Positions 8,867-17,257 of a stretch of DNA of 64,000 nt are shown piece by piece; position 1 is the first letter of the stretch, and the number at the start of each line of letters is the position of its first letter. A program made the translations under genes and the position numbers. Source of the stretch: Piscinibacter sp. Lineage in GTDB: Bacteria > Pseudomonadota > Gammaproteobacteria > Burkholderiales > Burkholderiaceae_C. Below the pieces are notes generated by a model that was not told the origin of the DNA, ran no database searches, and worked only from the letters and a program-made list of their open reading frames with translations. The stretch lies in assembly GCA_016706565.1 (NCBI GenBank), contig JADJJI010000015.1:186001-250000 (forward strand), in the 5' to 3' direction.

Positions 8867-9658
8867 ATGATTCGATGCGCAACAGCGCTGGCGGCCGCGA
8901 TGCTCGTGGCCGCCTGCGGCAAGCAGGGCGTGGAACTCGGCCAGGGCGGCTCGGTGGTCAGCGGCTCAGGCGGCTCGGCGGGGGCCCAGGGGGCCGCCAA
9001 GGAACTCGCACGCTGCGAGGCGCCCGTGGCCGTGGTCTCGCTGGTCGAGAACCAGCATGGCTACGTCGGCATCGGCCGCGGCGGCCTGCCCGAGTCGCCG
9101 CTGCCGCTGGTGCGCGTGCTCATGCAGCAGAGCGGCTGCTTTCGCATCGTCGACCGCCATGCCGGCCTCGACGCCACGGTGCGCGAGCAGGAGCTGAAGG
9201 ACAAGGGCGTGCTGCGCCAGGACGACACCACCGTGCGCAAGGGCCGCGGCATCGTCGCGCAGTACAGCGTGGTGCCCAGCCTGACCTTCAGCGAGCAGGA
9301 CGCGGGCCGGCAGATCGGCGGCATCCTGGCGCAGATCCCCTTCCTCAACAAGCTGGCCGGTGCAGCGGAGCAGGTCAAGCTCAAGGAGGCGCAGGTCGTT
9401 CTTCTGCTCACCGACAACGAAACCACCGAGCAGCTCTCCTCGGCCACCGGCGCGGCGCGCACCACCGACCTCGGCCTGGGCGGCCTGGTGATCGGCAAGA
9501 CCGGCGGCGCCGGCGGCATGGGCTGGAGCAACACCAACGAAGGCAAGGTGATCGCGGCCGCCTTCCTCGACGCGCACAACCACCTCGTGGAGCAGGTGCG
9601 CGTGCTCGCCGCCAAGCCGCTGCCCGAGCCGGTGCGGACCAGCGCGAAGGCGAAGTGA
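8867..9658 (+). CDS. CsgG-like envelope lipoprotein
   Basis: A 263-aa lipoprotein (lipobox LVAAC, Cys17) with a Gly/Ser linker and then a CsgG/HfaB-type fold. Matching features are GVGRG-like GIGRGGLPESPLPLVRVL, SGCFRIVDR, and the C-terminal VIAAAFLDAHNHLVEQVR. Proteins of this kind form outer-membrane-associated pores for curli or holdfast export, but smaller stand-alone members have no known partner. No curli genes lie nearby. ATG 8867 follows a CAGGGAG Shine-Dalgarno. Confidence 0.75.
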   Translation: MIRCATALAAAMLVAACGKQGVELGQGGSVVSGSGGSAGAQGAAKELARCEAPVAVVSLVENQHGYVGIGRGGLPESPLPLVRVLMQQSGCFRIVDRHAGLDATVREQELKDKGVLRQDDTTVRKGRGIVAQYSVVPSLTFSEQDAGRQIGGILAQIPFLNKLAGAAEQVKLKEAQVVLLLTDNETTEQLSSATGAARTTDLGLGGLVIGKTGGAGGMGWSNTNEGKVIAAAFLDAHNHLVEQVRVLAAKPLPEPVRTSAKAK

Positions 9659-9691
9659 TCGCCACGCGAGCGGGCGGCTCGCGTCGGCAGC

Positions 9692-10177
9692 TCAGATCGC
9701 CAGCTGCGTGGTGTTCTTCACCTCTTCCATCACCGCGTACGTGCGTGTCTCGCGCACACCCGGCAGCGCCCAGATCACCGAGCCCACCAGCTCGCGGTAG
9801 GCCTGCATGTTGGCGACGCGCGTCTTGATCAGGTAGTCGAAGCCGCCGGCCACCAGGTGGCATTCCTGGATCTCGGCGCGCACCTGCACCGCGGCCTTGA
9901 AGGCGTTCATCGCGTCGTGCGTGGTGCGGTCGAGCACCACCTCGATGAAGACGAGCATGCCGGCGCCGAGCTTGTCCGGGTTCAGCCGCGCCTCGTAGCC
10001 GAGGATGAAGCCGTCGCGCGTGAGCCGCTTGACGCGCTCGAGCACCGCGGTGGGCGACAGGTGGACTTCTTCGGCCAGCTTCAGGTTGGAAATGCGCCCG
10101 TCCTTCTGCAGAACGCGCAGGATGCGGGTGTCGATCTTGTCGAGGGCGTAGGCACGGTCGGTGTCGTCAGTCGTCAT
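9692..10177 (-). CDS. Lrp/AsnC-family transcriptional regulator divergent from putA
   Basis: A 161-aa Lrp-type regulator: N-terminal HTH (LDKIDTRILRVLQKDGRISN ... LSPTAVLERVKRL, residues about 12-63) and C-terminal RAM ligand-binding domain (CHLVAGGFDYLIKTR). It is transcribed away from putA with 112 bp between its start and the ATG at 10290. The PutA here lacks the N-terminal ribbon-helix-helix autorepressor domain, so this Lrp protein is the likely proline-responsive activator (PutR-like). A 17-bp palindrome in the shared intergenic region is a candidate site. Confidence 0.9.
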   Translation of the reverse strand: MTTDDTDRAYALDKIDTRILRVLQKDGRISNLKLAEEVHLSPTAVLERVKRLTRDGFILGYEARLNPDKLGAGMLVFIEVVLDRTTHDAMNAFKAAVQVRAEIQECHLVAGGFDYLIKTRVANMQAYRELVGSVIWALPGVRETRTYAVMEEVKNTTQLAI

Positions 10178-10237
10178 GGGCTGGCCGAAGTTATGGCGGT
10201 GGCGAGTGGCTGGTTTGGCGATTAATCCTAGCGGCCT

Positions 10238-10254
10238 GTTGCTAACCTAGCAAC
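10238..10254. promoter_or_regulatory. Candidate Lrp/PutR operator
   Basis: GTTGCTA-ACC-TAGCAAC is a perfect inverted repeat with 7-bp arms in the lrp-putA divergent intergenic region, 36 bp before the ATG at 10290 and 61 bp from the lrp start. Its position suits activation of putA and autoregulation. Assignment to Lrp is inference. Confidence 0.55.
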
Positions 10255-10348
10255 AAATTCGACGCTCGCCGGATTTTCGGAGCTTCACCATGTTCGTCAC
10301 CCCGCCGCCCTCGCCCGCCTGCCCGACCCCTATCGCTCCGAGCACGCG

Positions 10349-13270
10349 GTGCTCGATGCCGCGCTGGCACGACTGTCCGGCCGACTCGACTGGCCCGAAG
10401 CCATGCGCCGCGCCGCGCCCTGGGTGCACGGCGTGCGCGACACGCCGGCGCCGTTCTGGGCCATGGAATCGCTGCTGCGCGAGTACCCCATCTCCAGCGC
10501 CGAGGGGCTGGCGCTGATGCGCCTGGCCGAAGCGCTGCTGCGCGTGCCCGATGCCGAGACGGCCATCGCGCTCACCGCCGACCAGCTCGGCAAGGCCGAG
10601 TTCGACGCGCCCGGCGAAGGCCCGCACCGCATGCTGGCCAGCCTGTCGGCCAGCGCGATCGCGATGTCCAAGCGCTTCCTGCCGGGCGCCGAAGGCGAGT
10701 CCGGTTTGCTCAAGCGCCTCGGCGCGCAGACCGTCGTGGCGGCCACGGTGCGCGCCATCCAGCTGCTCGGTCGCCAGTTCGTGCTCGGCCGCCACATCAG
10801 CGAGGCGATGGCCGAAGCCGACAGCCAGCGCCGCCAGCAGACCCAGCTGCGCTTCAGCTACGACATGCTCGGCGAGGGCGCGCGCACCGAGGCCGATGCG
10901 CAGCGCTACCTGGCCTCCTACCTCGCGGCCGTCGAGCGCATCGCGGCGGGCCCGCGCAACCGCGGTCCCGAAGCCTCAGATGGCATCTCGATCAAGCTCA
11001 GCGCGCTGTTCTCGCGTTACGAGGAGTCGCAGCGAGATCGCGTCTTCGCCGACCTGCTGCCGCGCGTGTGGCAGCTGGCGCAGGCCGCCGCGCGCGCCGA
11101 CATGAACCTCACCATCGATGCCGAGGAGAGCGACCGCCTGGAGCTCTCGCTCGACGTCTTCGAGGCGCTCGCCGCGCGCATTGCGCAGGCGCACCCGCAA
11201 TGGCGCGGCTTCGGCCTGGCGGTGCAGTCCTACCAGACGCGCGCGCTGGAGGTCGTCGACGAGGTCGCACGCATCGCCCGCACGCACGGGCTTCGCTTCA
11301 TGGTGCGCCTGGTCAAGGGCGCCTACTGGGACGGCGAGATCAAGCGCGCGCAGGAAGCGGGCCTGGCCGGCTACCCGGTGTTCACGCACAAGCACCACAC
11401 CGACATCGCCTACCTCGCCTGCGCGCAGGCGCTGCTCGGCCATGCCGACGCGATCTACCCGCAGTTCGCCACCCACAACGCCGGCACCATCGGTGCGATC
11501 CTGCAGATGGCGCATGGCGGCAGCGCGAAGTTCGAGATGCAACGCCTGCACGGCATGGGCGAAGGCATCTACCGCGAGGTGATGGGCGTGTCCGACGTGC
11601 CGGTGCGGGTCTACGCCCCGGTCGGCGAACACCGCGACCTGCTCGCCTACCTGGTGCGCCGGCTGCTGGAGAACGGCGCCAACTCGTCCTTCGTGCACCA
11701 GCTCGCCGACCCGCAGGTCGATGTCGACGCGCTGCTCGCCTCGCCGCTCGTGCCGGCGGCGCAGCCGGGCCTGCCGATGCCGGCGGCGCTGTACGGCGCG
11801 CGGCCCAACTCGACCGGTGCCGACCTCGCTTGCGTGGCGCAGCGCGAGCCGCTGATGCATGCGATCGCCGGTGCCCGCATCGAGGCGGTGAAGGAGGCGT
11901 CGGCCGAGCAGATCGATGCGGCGATGCAGCGCCTGCACGCGGCGTATCCGCGCTGGAACGAGGTGCCGCTGGCCGAGCGCGCCGCCACGCTGCGCCGCGC
12001 CGCCGATGCGCTCGATGCGCGGCTGGCCGAGTTCTGCGGCCTGCTCGTCAAGGAGGCGCACAAGACACTCGGCGACTGCGTGGCCGAGGTGCGCGAGGCG
12101 GTCGACTTCCTGCGCTACTACGCCGACCAGGCCGAGCAGCGCCTGGCCGTGCAGACCCTGCCCGGCCCGACCGGCGAGCACAACGAACTGCGCCTGCACG
12201 GCCGAGGGTTGTTCGTCTGCATCAGCCCGTGGAACTTCCCGCTGGCGATCTTCGCCGGCCAGGTGGCTGCGGCGCTGGTGGCCGGCAACACGGTGGCCGC
12301 CAAGCCGGCCGAGCAGACGCCTTTCGTCGCGCAGCGCATGGTCGCGCTGCTGCACGAGGCCGGCGTGCCCGTCGATGCGCTGGTGCTGCTGCACGGCCCG
12401 GGCGAAACGGTCGGCGCGGCACTCGCCGCCGATCGACGCACCGCGGGCGTGTGCTTCACCGGCTCGACCGCCGTGGCGCGCATCATCAACCGCACGCTCG
12501 CCGGCAAGGACGGCCCCATCGTGCCGCTGATCGCCGAGACCGGCGGCATCAACGCGATGCTCGTCGACAGCACCGCGCTGCCCGAGCAGGTGGTCGACGC
12601 GGTGGTGCAAAGCGCCTTCCGCTCGGCCGGCCAGCGCTGCTCGGCGCTGCGCCTGCTCGTCGTGCACGAGGGCATCGCCGACGCGGTGATCGAGATGATC
12701 CGCGGCGCGATGCAGGAACTGGTCGTCGGCGACCCGGCGCTGCTCGCCACCGACGTCGGCCCGGTGATCGACGGCGAGGCCTTCGCCGGCATCCGATCGC
12801 ATGTCGAGCGCCTGCGCCGCGAGGCCCGCCTCATCGGCGAGACGCCGGTGAGCTCCACCTTCGCGCGGCTGATCGCGCCGGTGGCCTTCGAGCTGGAGTC
12901 GATCGCCGACGTGAAGCAGGAGATCTTCGGCCCGGTGCTGCACGTGGTGCGCTGGAAGGGCGACATCGATGCCGTGGTGGCGCAGGTCAACGCGCTCGGC
13001 TACGGCCTCACGCTGGGCATCCAGACGCGCATCGACAGCCGCGCGCTGCGCATCGCGAATGCGGCGCGCATCGGCAACGTCTACGTCAACCGCAACATGA
13101 TCGGCGCGGTGGTCGGCGTGCAGCCGTTCGGCGGCGAGGGCCTGTCGGGCACCGGCCCGAAGGCCGGCGGGCCGCACTACCTGTACCGCTTCTGCGCCGA
13201 GCAGACGCTGACCATCAACACCGCTGCTGCCGGCGGCAACGCGGAGCTGCTGGCCGGGCTGTCGCATTGA
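10349..13270 (+). CDS. putA: Bifunctional proline dehydrogenase / P5C dehydrogenase PutA (5' end uncertain)
   Basis: Oxidises proline to glutamate via FAD-linked PRODH (MVRLVKGAYWDGEIKRAQ, FATHNAGTI, QRLHGMGEG in the first half) and NAD-linked P5C dehydrogenase (SPWNFPLAIFAGQVAAAL, Glu730 in AETGG, catalytic Cys764 in SAGQRCSALR). At about 973 aa it lacks the DNA-binding domain of E. coli PutA. The open frame allows only a GTG start at 10349, but coding-like sequence continues upstream in frame (HPAALARLPDPYRSEHA) to an out-of-frame ATG at 10290 that has a GGAG ribosome site. A one-base deletion near 10296 is suspected, so the native start is probably 10290. Confidence 0.93.
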   Translation: MLDAALARLSGRLDWPEAMRRAAPWVHGVRDTPAPFWAMESLLREYPISSAEGLALMRLAEALLRVPDAETAIALTADQLGKAEFDAPGEGPHRMLASLSASAIAMSKRFLPGAEGESGLLKRLGAQTVVAATVRAIQLLGRQFVLGRHISEAMAEADSQRRQQTQLRFSYDMLGEGARTEADAQRYLASYLAAVERIAAGPRNRGPEASDGISIKLSALFSRYEESQRDRVFADLLPRVWQLAQAAARADMNLTIDAEESDRLELSLDVFEALAARIAQAHPQWRGFGLAVQSYQTRALEVVDEVARIARTHGLRFMVRLVKGAYWDGEIKRAQEAGLAGYPVFTHKHHTDIAYLACAQALLGHADAIYPQFATHNAGTIGAILQMAHGGSAKFEMQRLHGMGEGIYREVMGVSDVPVRVYAPVGEHRDLLAYLVRRLLENGANSSFVHQLADPQVDVDALLASPLVPAAQPGLPMPAALYGARPNSTGADLACVAQREPLMHAIAGARIEAVKEASAEQIDAAMQRLHAAYPRWNEVPLAERAATLRRAADALDARLAEFCGLLVKEAHKTLGDCVAEVREAVDFLRYYADQAEQRLAVQTLPGPTGEHNELRLHGRGLFVCISPWNFPLAIFAGQVAAALVAGNTVAAKPAEQTPFVAQRMVALLHEAGVPVDALVLLHGPGETVGAALAADRRTAGVCFTGSTAVARIINRTLAGKDGPIVPLIAETGGINAMLVDSTALPEQVVDAVVQSAFRSAGQRCSALRLLVVHEGIADAVIEMIRGAMQELVVGDPALLATDVGPVIDGEAFAGIRSHVERLRREARLIGETPVSSTFARLIAPVAFELESIADVKQEIFGPVLHVVRWKGDIDAVVAQVNALGYGLTLGIQTRIDSRALRIANAARIGNVYVNRNMIGAVVGVQPFGGEGLSGTGPKAGGPHYLYRFCAEQTLTINTAAAGGNAELLAGLSH

Positions 13271-13300
13271 AGACCGGTGCGGTATGCGACGATCACGGTC

Positions 13301-13714
13301 ATGATCAAGAACATCGTCATCGCGGTCGTCGCCCTGCTGCTGCTGGCCGTCGCCTGGTTTGCCTTCGCGCTCAACTGGAGCTACTCCAGCGGCGAGCGTG
13401 CCGGCTGGGTGCAGAAGTTCTCGCACAAGGGCTGGATCTGCAAGACCTGGGAGGGCGAGCTCGCGCTCGTCTCGCTGCCCGGCTCGACGACCGAGAAGTT
13501 CTTCTTCACGGTGCACGACGACGCGCTGGCGCACAAGCTCAGCGCCGCGATGGGCAAGCGCGTCAGCCTGCACTACGAAGAGAAGGTCGGCCTGCCGACC
13601 AGCTGCTTCGGCGAGACGCGCTACTTCGTCACCGGCTTCGTCGAGACCACCGAGATCCCGATCGGCTCCGGCGTCGTCGTGCCCACGCCGCCGGCGGCTT
13701 CGGCCGCGAAATGA
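13301..13714 (+). CDS. Membrane-anchored hypothetical protein next to proC
   Basis: A 137-aa protein with one N-terminal membrane segment (about residues 2-26, rich in Val/Ala/Leu) and a periplasmic domain containing two Cys (GWICKTWEGELALVS and PTSCFGETRYFVTGF) that could form a disulfide. The sequence SSGERAGWVQKFSHKGW is the most distinctive segment. Similar proteins are found in Burkholderiales without known function. ATG 13301 is preferred over a GTG at 13277. The stop overlaps the first copy of a duplicated ATGAGCAACGAG before proC. Confidence 0.8.
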   Translation: MIKNIVIAVVALLLLAVAWFAFALNWSYSSGERAGWVQKFSHKGWICKTWEGELALVSLPGSTTEKFFFTVHDDALAHKLSAAMGKRVSLHYEEKVGLPTSCFGETRYFVTGFVETTEIPIGSGVVVPTPPAASAAK

Positions 13715-13736
13715 GCAACGAGCCAAGGAGACCACG

Positions 13737-14549
13737 ATGAGCAACGAGGTGCTGGCCTTCATCGGCGGCGGCAACATGGCCGCGGCCATCATCGGCGGGT
13801 TGCGCGCCAGCGGCCGCCCGGCCGACTCCATCCTCGTCGTCGACCCCGGCGAAGCGCAGCGCGAGAAGCTCCGAGCCGATCACGGCGTGCGCACCTTCGC
13901 CGCCGCCGATGCGGCGCTGGCGCAGGCCGGCGTGGTGGTGTGGGCGGTCAAGCCGCAGCTCTTCCAGGCCGCCGCGGCGCCGTGTGCCGCGCACATCGCC
14001 GGCGCCTTGCAGCTCAGCGTGATGGCCGGCATCCGCAGCGACGCGATCGCGCGGGCCACCGGCAGCCAGCGTGTCGTGCGCAGCATGCCCAACACGCCGG
14101 CGCTGATCGGCCAGGGCATCGCCGGGCTCTATGCGCGAGACGCGGTGAGCGCGGCCGAGAAGGCGACCGCCGAGGCGCTTCTCGCGCCCACCGGCCGCAC
14201 GCTGTGGGTTGCGCGCGAGGAAGACCTCGATGCCGTCACCGCGCTGTCGGGCTCCGGCCCGGCCTACGTCTTCTACTTCGTCGAGGCGATGGTGCAGGCC
14301 GCGCAGGAGATGGGCCTGTCGGCCGAGCAAGGCAAGCAGCTCGCGCTGGCCACGTTTGCCGGCGCGACCTCGCTCGCGCAGGCCTCCAACGAGCCGCCGG
14401 CGGTGCTGCGCGAACGTGTCACCTCCAAGGGCGGCACCACCTACGCGGCGCTCACCTCGCTCGAGGCGAGCGGCGTGAAGGCCGCCTTCGTGAAGGCGCT
14501 GAAGGCGGCGCAGCAGCGCGCGAAGGAACTCGGCGACGAGTTCGGCTGA
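13737..14549 (+). CDS. proC: Pyrroline-5-carboxylate reductase ProC
   Basis: A 270-aa NAD(P)H-dependent enzyme for the last step of proline synthesis. The Rossmann signature FIGGGNMAAAIIGGL lies at residues 8-22. Signature motifs RSMPNTPALIGQG, ALSGSGPAYVF and SKGGTTYAAL are present. ATG 13737 follows AAGGAG with 6-nt spacing. It lies downstream of putA, so the catabolic and biosynthetic reactions on the same P5C intermediate are neighbours. Tail-to-tail with the next gene, 2 nt apart. Confidence 0.96.
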   Translation: MSNEVLAFIGGGNMAAAIIGGLRASGRPADSILVVDPGEAQREKLRADHGVRTFAAADAALAQAGVVVWAVKPQLFQAAAAPCAAHIAGALQLSVMAGIRSDAIARATGSQRVVRSMPNTPALIGQGIAGLYARDAVSAAEKATAEALLAPTGRTLWVAREEDLDAVTALSGSGPAYVFYFVEAMVQAAQEMGLSAEQGKQLALATFAGATSLAQASNEPPAVLRERVTSKGGTTYAALTSLEASGVKAAFVKALKAAQQRAKELGDEFG

Positions 14550-14551
14550 GC

Positions 14552-15043
14552 TCAGTCGTCCCCGCCGGGGATGCCGGCCGCGAACCACGCTTGCGTGCCG
14601 GCGGCATTGCGGATCAGCAGCACGGGGCTGAGGCAGGGGCTGGGCGGCACCGCGCCGAGCTTGCCCTTGATGACGAAGTTGCCGGCCGTGTCGAGGTCGA
14701 CGATCGGCGAGTGGTGGGCCACGCCGCTGCAGAACAGCGTCGCGAACACCTGCGTCACGCCGCCGCGCGTGCCGATCAGGTCGCCGCCGCTGAAGAGCAG
14801 GCCGCTGCCCTTGGCGGAGATGCTGCCGTCCGGGTCGATGCTCGCGCGCAGCTTGCGCAGGATCCAGGGCCGGCCACCCGGCGGCACGCCCAGCACCGTG
14901 TTGGGCACCGGCGCGCCAGCGGCAATGCCGGCCACCGGGTCGACGCCGATGGCGCCGTTGAACTGGACGAGGCTGTCCCCCGCCAGGGCAGCGCCCGAGG
15001 CGAGCGTGGCAGACAGGGCAAGGGCGAACGCAAAGGGCTTCAT
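14552..15043 (-). CDS. Secreted hypothetical protein
   Basis: A 163-aa protein with a clean Sec signal peptide (residues 1-22, ending ASGAALA). The mature part contains a conserved-looking beta-rich stretch: [27 protein letters not shown], then one Cys pair ([11 protein letters not shown] and [10 protein letters not shown]). I do not recognise the family. ATG 15043 has GGAGAGA upstream and is preferred over an upstream in-frame extension. Confidence 0.78.
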   Translation of the reverse strand: MKPFAFALALSATLASGAALAGDSLVQFNGAIGVDPVAGIAAGAPVPNTVLGVPPGGRPWILRKLRASIDPDGSISAKGSGLLFSGGDLIGTRGGVTQVFATLFCSGVAHHSPIVDLDTAGNFVIKGKLGAVPPSPCLSPVLLIRNAAGTQAWFAAGIPGGDD

Positions 15044-15270
15044 GCGGGTCTCTCCGGGTGGGTTGGCGCGACGAGCCGCCGCGTTCAGCGTGTACGCGGG
15101 CTGCGCCGCATCCATTCCCCAGCCCATGTGCGGGGCAGCGCAAGCCATGCAAAGCCGGCATGACGAACGGTGGAAAACTCGGCGCGCGCGCGCCTACAGT
15201 CACGCCCCATGCAGCCGGCCTCGCCACGAGCGTCGCCGGAGCGCGCATCGAGACACCACGGAGACACCGA

Positions 15271-16548
15271 ATGAGCGAAAGCAGCCTGTCCTACGTCACC
15301 CACCACGCCGATGGCCCCTGGCAGACCTACCTGTCGCAGGTCGATCGCGTGGTGCCCTACCTCGGCCACCTGGCCCGCTGGGTCGAGACGCTCAAGCGCC
15401 CCAAGCGCGCGCTGATCGTCGACGTGCCCATCGAGCTCGACGACGGCCGCGTGGCGCACTTCGAGGGCTTTCGCGTGCAGCACAACATGTCGCGCGGCCC
15501 CGGCAAGGGCGGCGTGCGCTACCACCCGAACGTGAACCTCGAGGAGGTGATGGCGCTGGCGGCCTGGATGAGCATCAAGAACGCCGCGGTGAACCTGCCC
15601 TACGGCGGCGCCAAGGGCGGCATCCGCGTCGACCCGAAGACGCTGTCGATCAAGGAACTCGAGCGCATGACGCGCCGCTACACCAGCGAGATCGGCATCA
15701 TCATCGGCCCGCACCAGGACATCCCGGCGCCCGACGTGAACACCAACCCGCAGATCATGGCGTGGATGATGGACACGTACTCGATGAACACCGGCACCAC
15801 CGCCACCGGCGTGGTCACCGGCAAGCCGATCCACCTGGGCGGCTCGCTCGGCCGCGCGAAGAGCACCGGCCGCGGCGTGTTCGTCACCGGCCGTGAAGCG
15901 GCGCGGCGCATCAACCTCGAGCTCGATGGCGCCCGCGTGGCGGTGCAGGGCTTCGGCAACGTCGGCTCGGCGGCCGCCGAACTGTTCGCGCAGGCCGGCG
16001 CGAAGATCGTCGCCATCCAGGACCACACCGGCACCATCGTCAACGACAAGGGCATCGACATGGCCGAGCTGATGCCCACGCTCAAGCAGTACGGCGGCGT
16101 CGCGGGTTTCAAGGGTGCCGACAAGGCCGACGACGAGGCGTTCTGGGACGTGAAGTGCGACATCCTCATCCCCGCCGCGCTGGAAAGCCAGGTCACCGTC
16201 GAGCGCGCCAGGCGCACCTCCGCCAAGCTGGTGCTCGAAGGCGCCAACGGCCCGACGCTGCCGGCCGCCGACGACATCCTCGCCGACCGCGGCATCCTCG
16301 TCGTGCCCGACGTGATCTGCAACGCCGGCGGCGTGACGGTCAGCTACTTCGAGTGGGTGCAGGACTTCAGCTCCTTCTTCTGGACCGAAGACGAGATCAA
16401 CCTGCGCCTGGACAAGATCATGGTCGGCGCGCTCAAGCGCATCTGGGACACCGCCGACAAGCACAAGATCACGCTGCGCACCGCCACCTTCGCCGTGGCC
16501 TGCGAGCGCATCCTCACCGCACGCGAGGAGCGCGGGCTGTACCCCTGA
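15271..16548 (+). CDS. gdhA: Glutamate dehydrogenase (Glu/Leu/Phe/Val family)
   Basis: A 425-aa hexameric-type GDH that interconverts glutamate and 2-oxoglutarate plus ammonia. The substrate pocket [11 protein letters not shown] and catalytic lysine motif [15 protein letters not shown] are intact, followed by the Rossmann [15 protein letters not shown]. Length and motifs fit the NAD-preferring GdhB/GudB-like class better than the 445-aa NADP enzymes; coenzyme preference is inferred. ATG 15271 lies just after GGAGACACCGA. It can take glutamate made by PutA into the TCA cycle. Confidence 0.93.
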   Translation: MSESSLSYVTHHADGPWQTYLSQVDRVVPYLGHLARWVETLKRPKRALIVDVPIELDDGRVAHFEGFRVQHNMSRGPGKGGVRYHPNVNLEEVMALAAWMSIKNAAVNLPYGGAKGGIRVDPKTLSIKELERMTRRYTSEIGIIIGPHQDIPAPDVNTNPQIMAWMMDTYSMNTGTTATGVVTGKPIHLGGSLGRAKSTGRGVFVTGREAARRINLELDGARVAVQGFGNVGSAAAELFAQAGAKIVAIQDHTGTIVNDKGIDMAELMPTLKQYGGVAGFKGADKADDEAFWDVKCDILIPAALESQVTVERARRTSAKLVLEGANGPTLPAADDILADRGILVVPDVICNAGGVTVSYFEWVQDFSSFFWTEDEINLRLDKIMVGALKRIWDTADKHKITLRTATFAVACERILTAREERGLYP

Positions 16549-16552
16549 CGCA

Positions 16553-16571
16553 GGGGCGGCGATGCCGCCCC
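16553..16571 (+). terminator. Hairpin after gdhA
   Basis: GGGGCGGC (16553-16560), loop GAT, GCCGCCCC (16564-16571), starting 5 nt after the gdhA stop. The stem is strong but there is no U tract. Confidence 0.5.
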
Positions 16572-16653
16572 CATTGCACTTCCTTACCGATCTGAAGCCG
16601 CGCGGGGACGCGCGGTTGATGGCGCTCAACCTCAGGCGCACGCCGAACGCACA

Positions 16654-16673
16654 GCATACCCATTCAGGTATGC
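16654..16673. promoter_or_regulatory. Inverted repeat upstream of repeat-protein gene
   Basis: GCATACC-CATTCA-GGTATGC, perfect 7-bp arms with a 6-bp spacer, 50 bp upstream of the ATG at 16724. It could be a regulator site; no similar repeat is seen before the paralogue at 25563-26066. Confidence 0.4.
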
Positions 16674-16723
16674 CGGATCGTGATGGCGGGCCTGAGCAAG
16701 TGTCAAATCACAAGGAGCAAGCA

Positions 16724-17170
16724 ATGAAGGCAAGACGAGCGATTCCCTGGCTGATCGCCGGTGCCCTCGCGGCATCGGCGGCCATGGCCCAGGACCAGAC
16801 GCGTGATCGCGATCAGACGCGCGACAAGACGGCCGACCAGACGCGAGATCAGGATCGCACGCGCGACCAGATCCGCGACCGCGACATCTTCGGCTCGAAG
16901 CTGATGACGGCGCAGGAGCGCAACGAGTATCGCAATCGCATGCGGGCGGCCAAGACCGTGCAGGAGCGCGAGCAGATCCGCGCCGAGCACCATGAGCGCA
17001 TGAAAGTGCGCGCCAAGGAGCGGGGAGTCACGCTGCCCGATGCACCGCCTGCCGGTCGCGGACCGGGCACCGGCGCGGGTGCTGGCGCCGGAGCCGGTGG
17101 CGGCGCGGGCGGCGGCGGCGGAGGTGGTGGTGGGGGGGGCGGTGGTGGTGGGGGCGGCGGCGGCAAATAG
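16724..17170 (+). CDS. Secreted Asp-Gln-Thr-Arg repeat protein with poly-Gly tail
   Basis: A 148-aa periplasmic or secreted protein in four parts: Sec signal (1-22, ending AMA), a 30-residue run of DQTRD/DRDQTRDK-type repeats, a middle helical domain (IFGSKLMTAQERNEYRNRMR ... KERGVTLPD, about 54-105) like small Burkholderiales proteins of unknown function, and a Gly/Ala tail ending in about 18 Gly. The tail DNA includes eight consecutive G (17132-17139), a possible slippage site. A paralogue with the same signal-repeat-polyGly plan lies at 25563-26066. ATG 16724 follows AAGGAG. Confidence 0.85.
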   Translation: MKARRAIPWLIAGALAASAAMAQDQTRDRDQTRDKTADQTRDQDRTRDQIRDRDIFGSKLMTAQERNEYRNRMRAAKTVQEREQIRAEHHERMKVRAKERGVTLPDAPPAGRGPGTGAGAGAGAGGGAGGGGGGGGGGGGGGGGGGGK

Positions 17171-17257
17171 TCGCCGGCCGCACCACCCGAAAGCCAAGTG
17201 GCACTCTGCGAGTGCGGGTGCCGCTTCCCGCGGCCCCGCAGCCGACCCTGGCGAGGC

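Noticed and set aside
10976-13831. 951-aa open frame on the minus strand across putA
   Set aside because: Antisense to a well-supported gene; His/Arg/Gly/Ala-rich composition is the usual shadow of high third-position GC.
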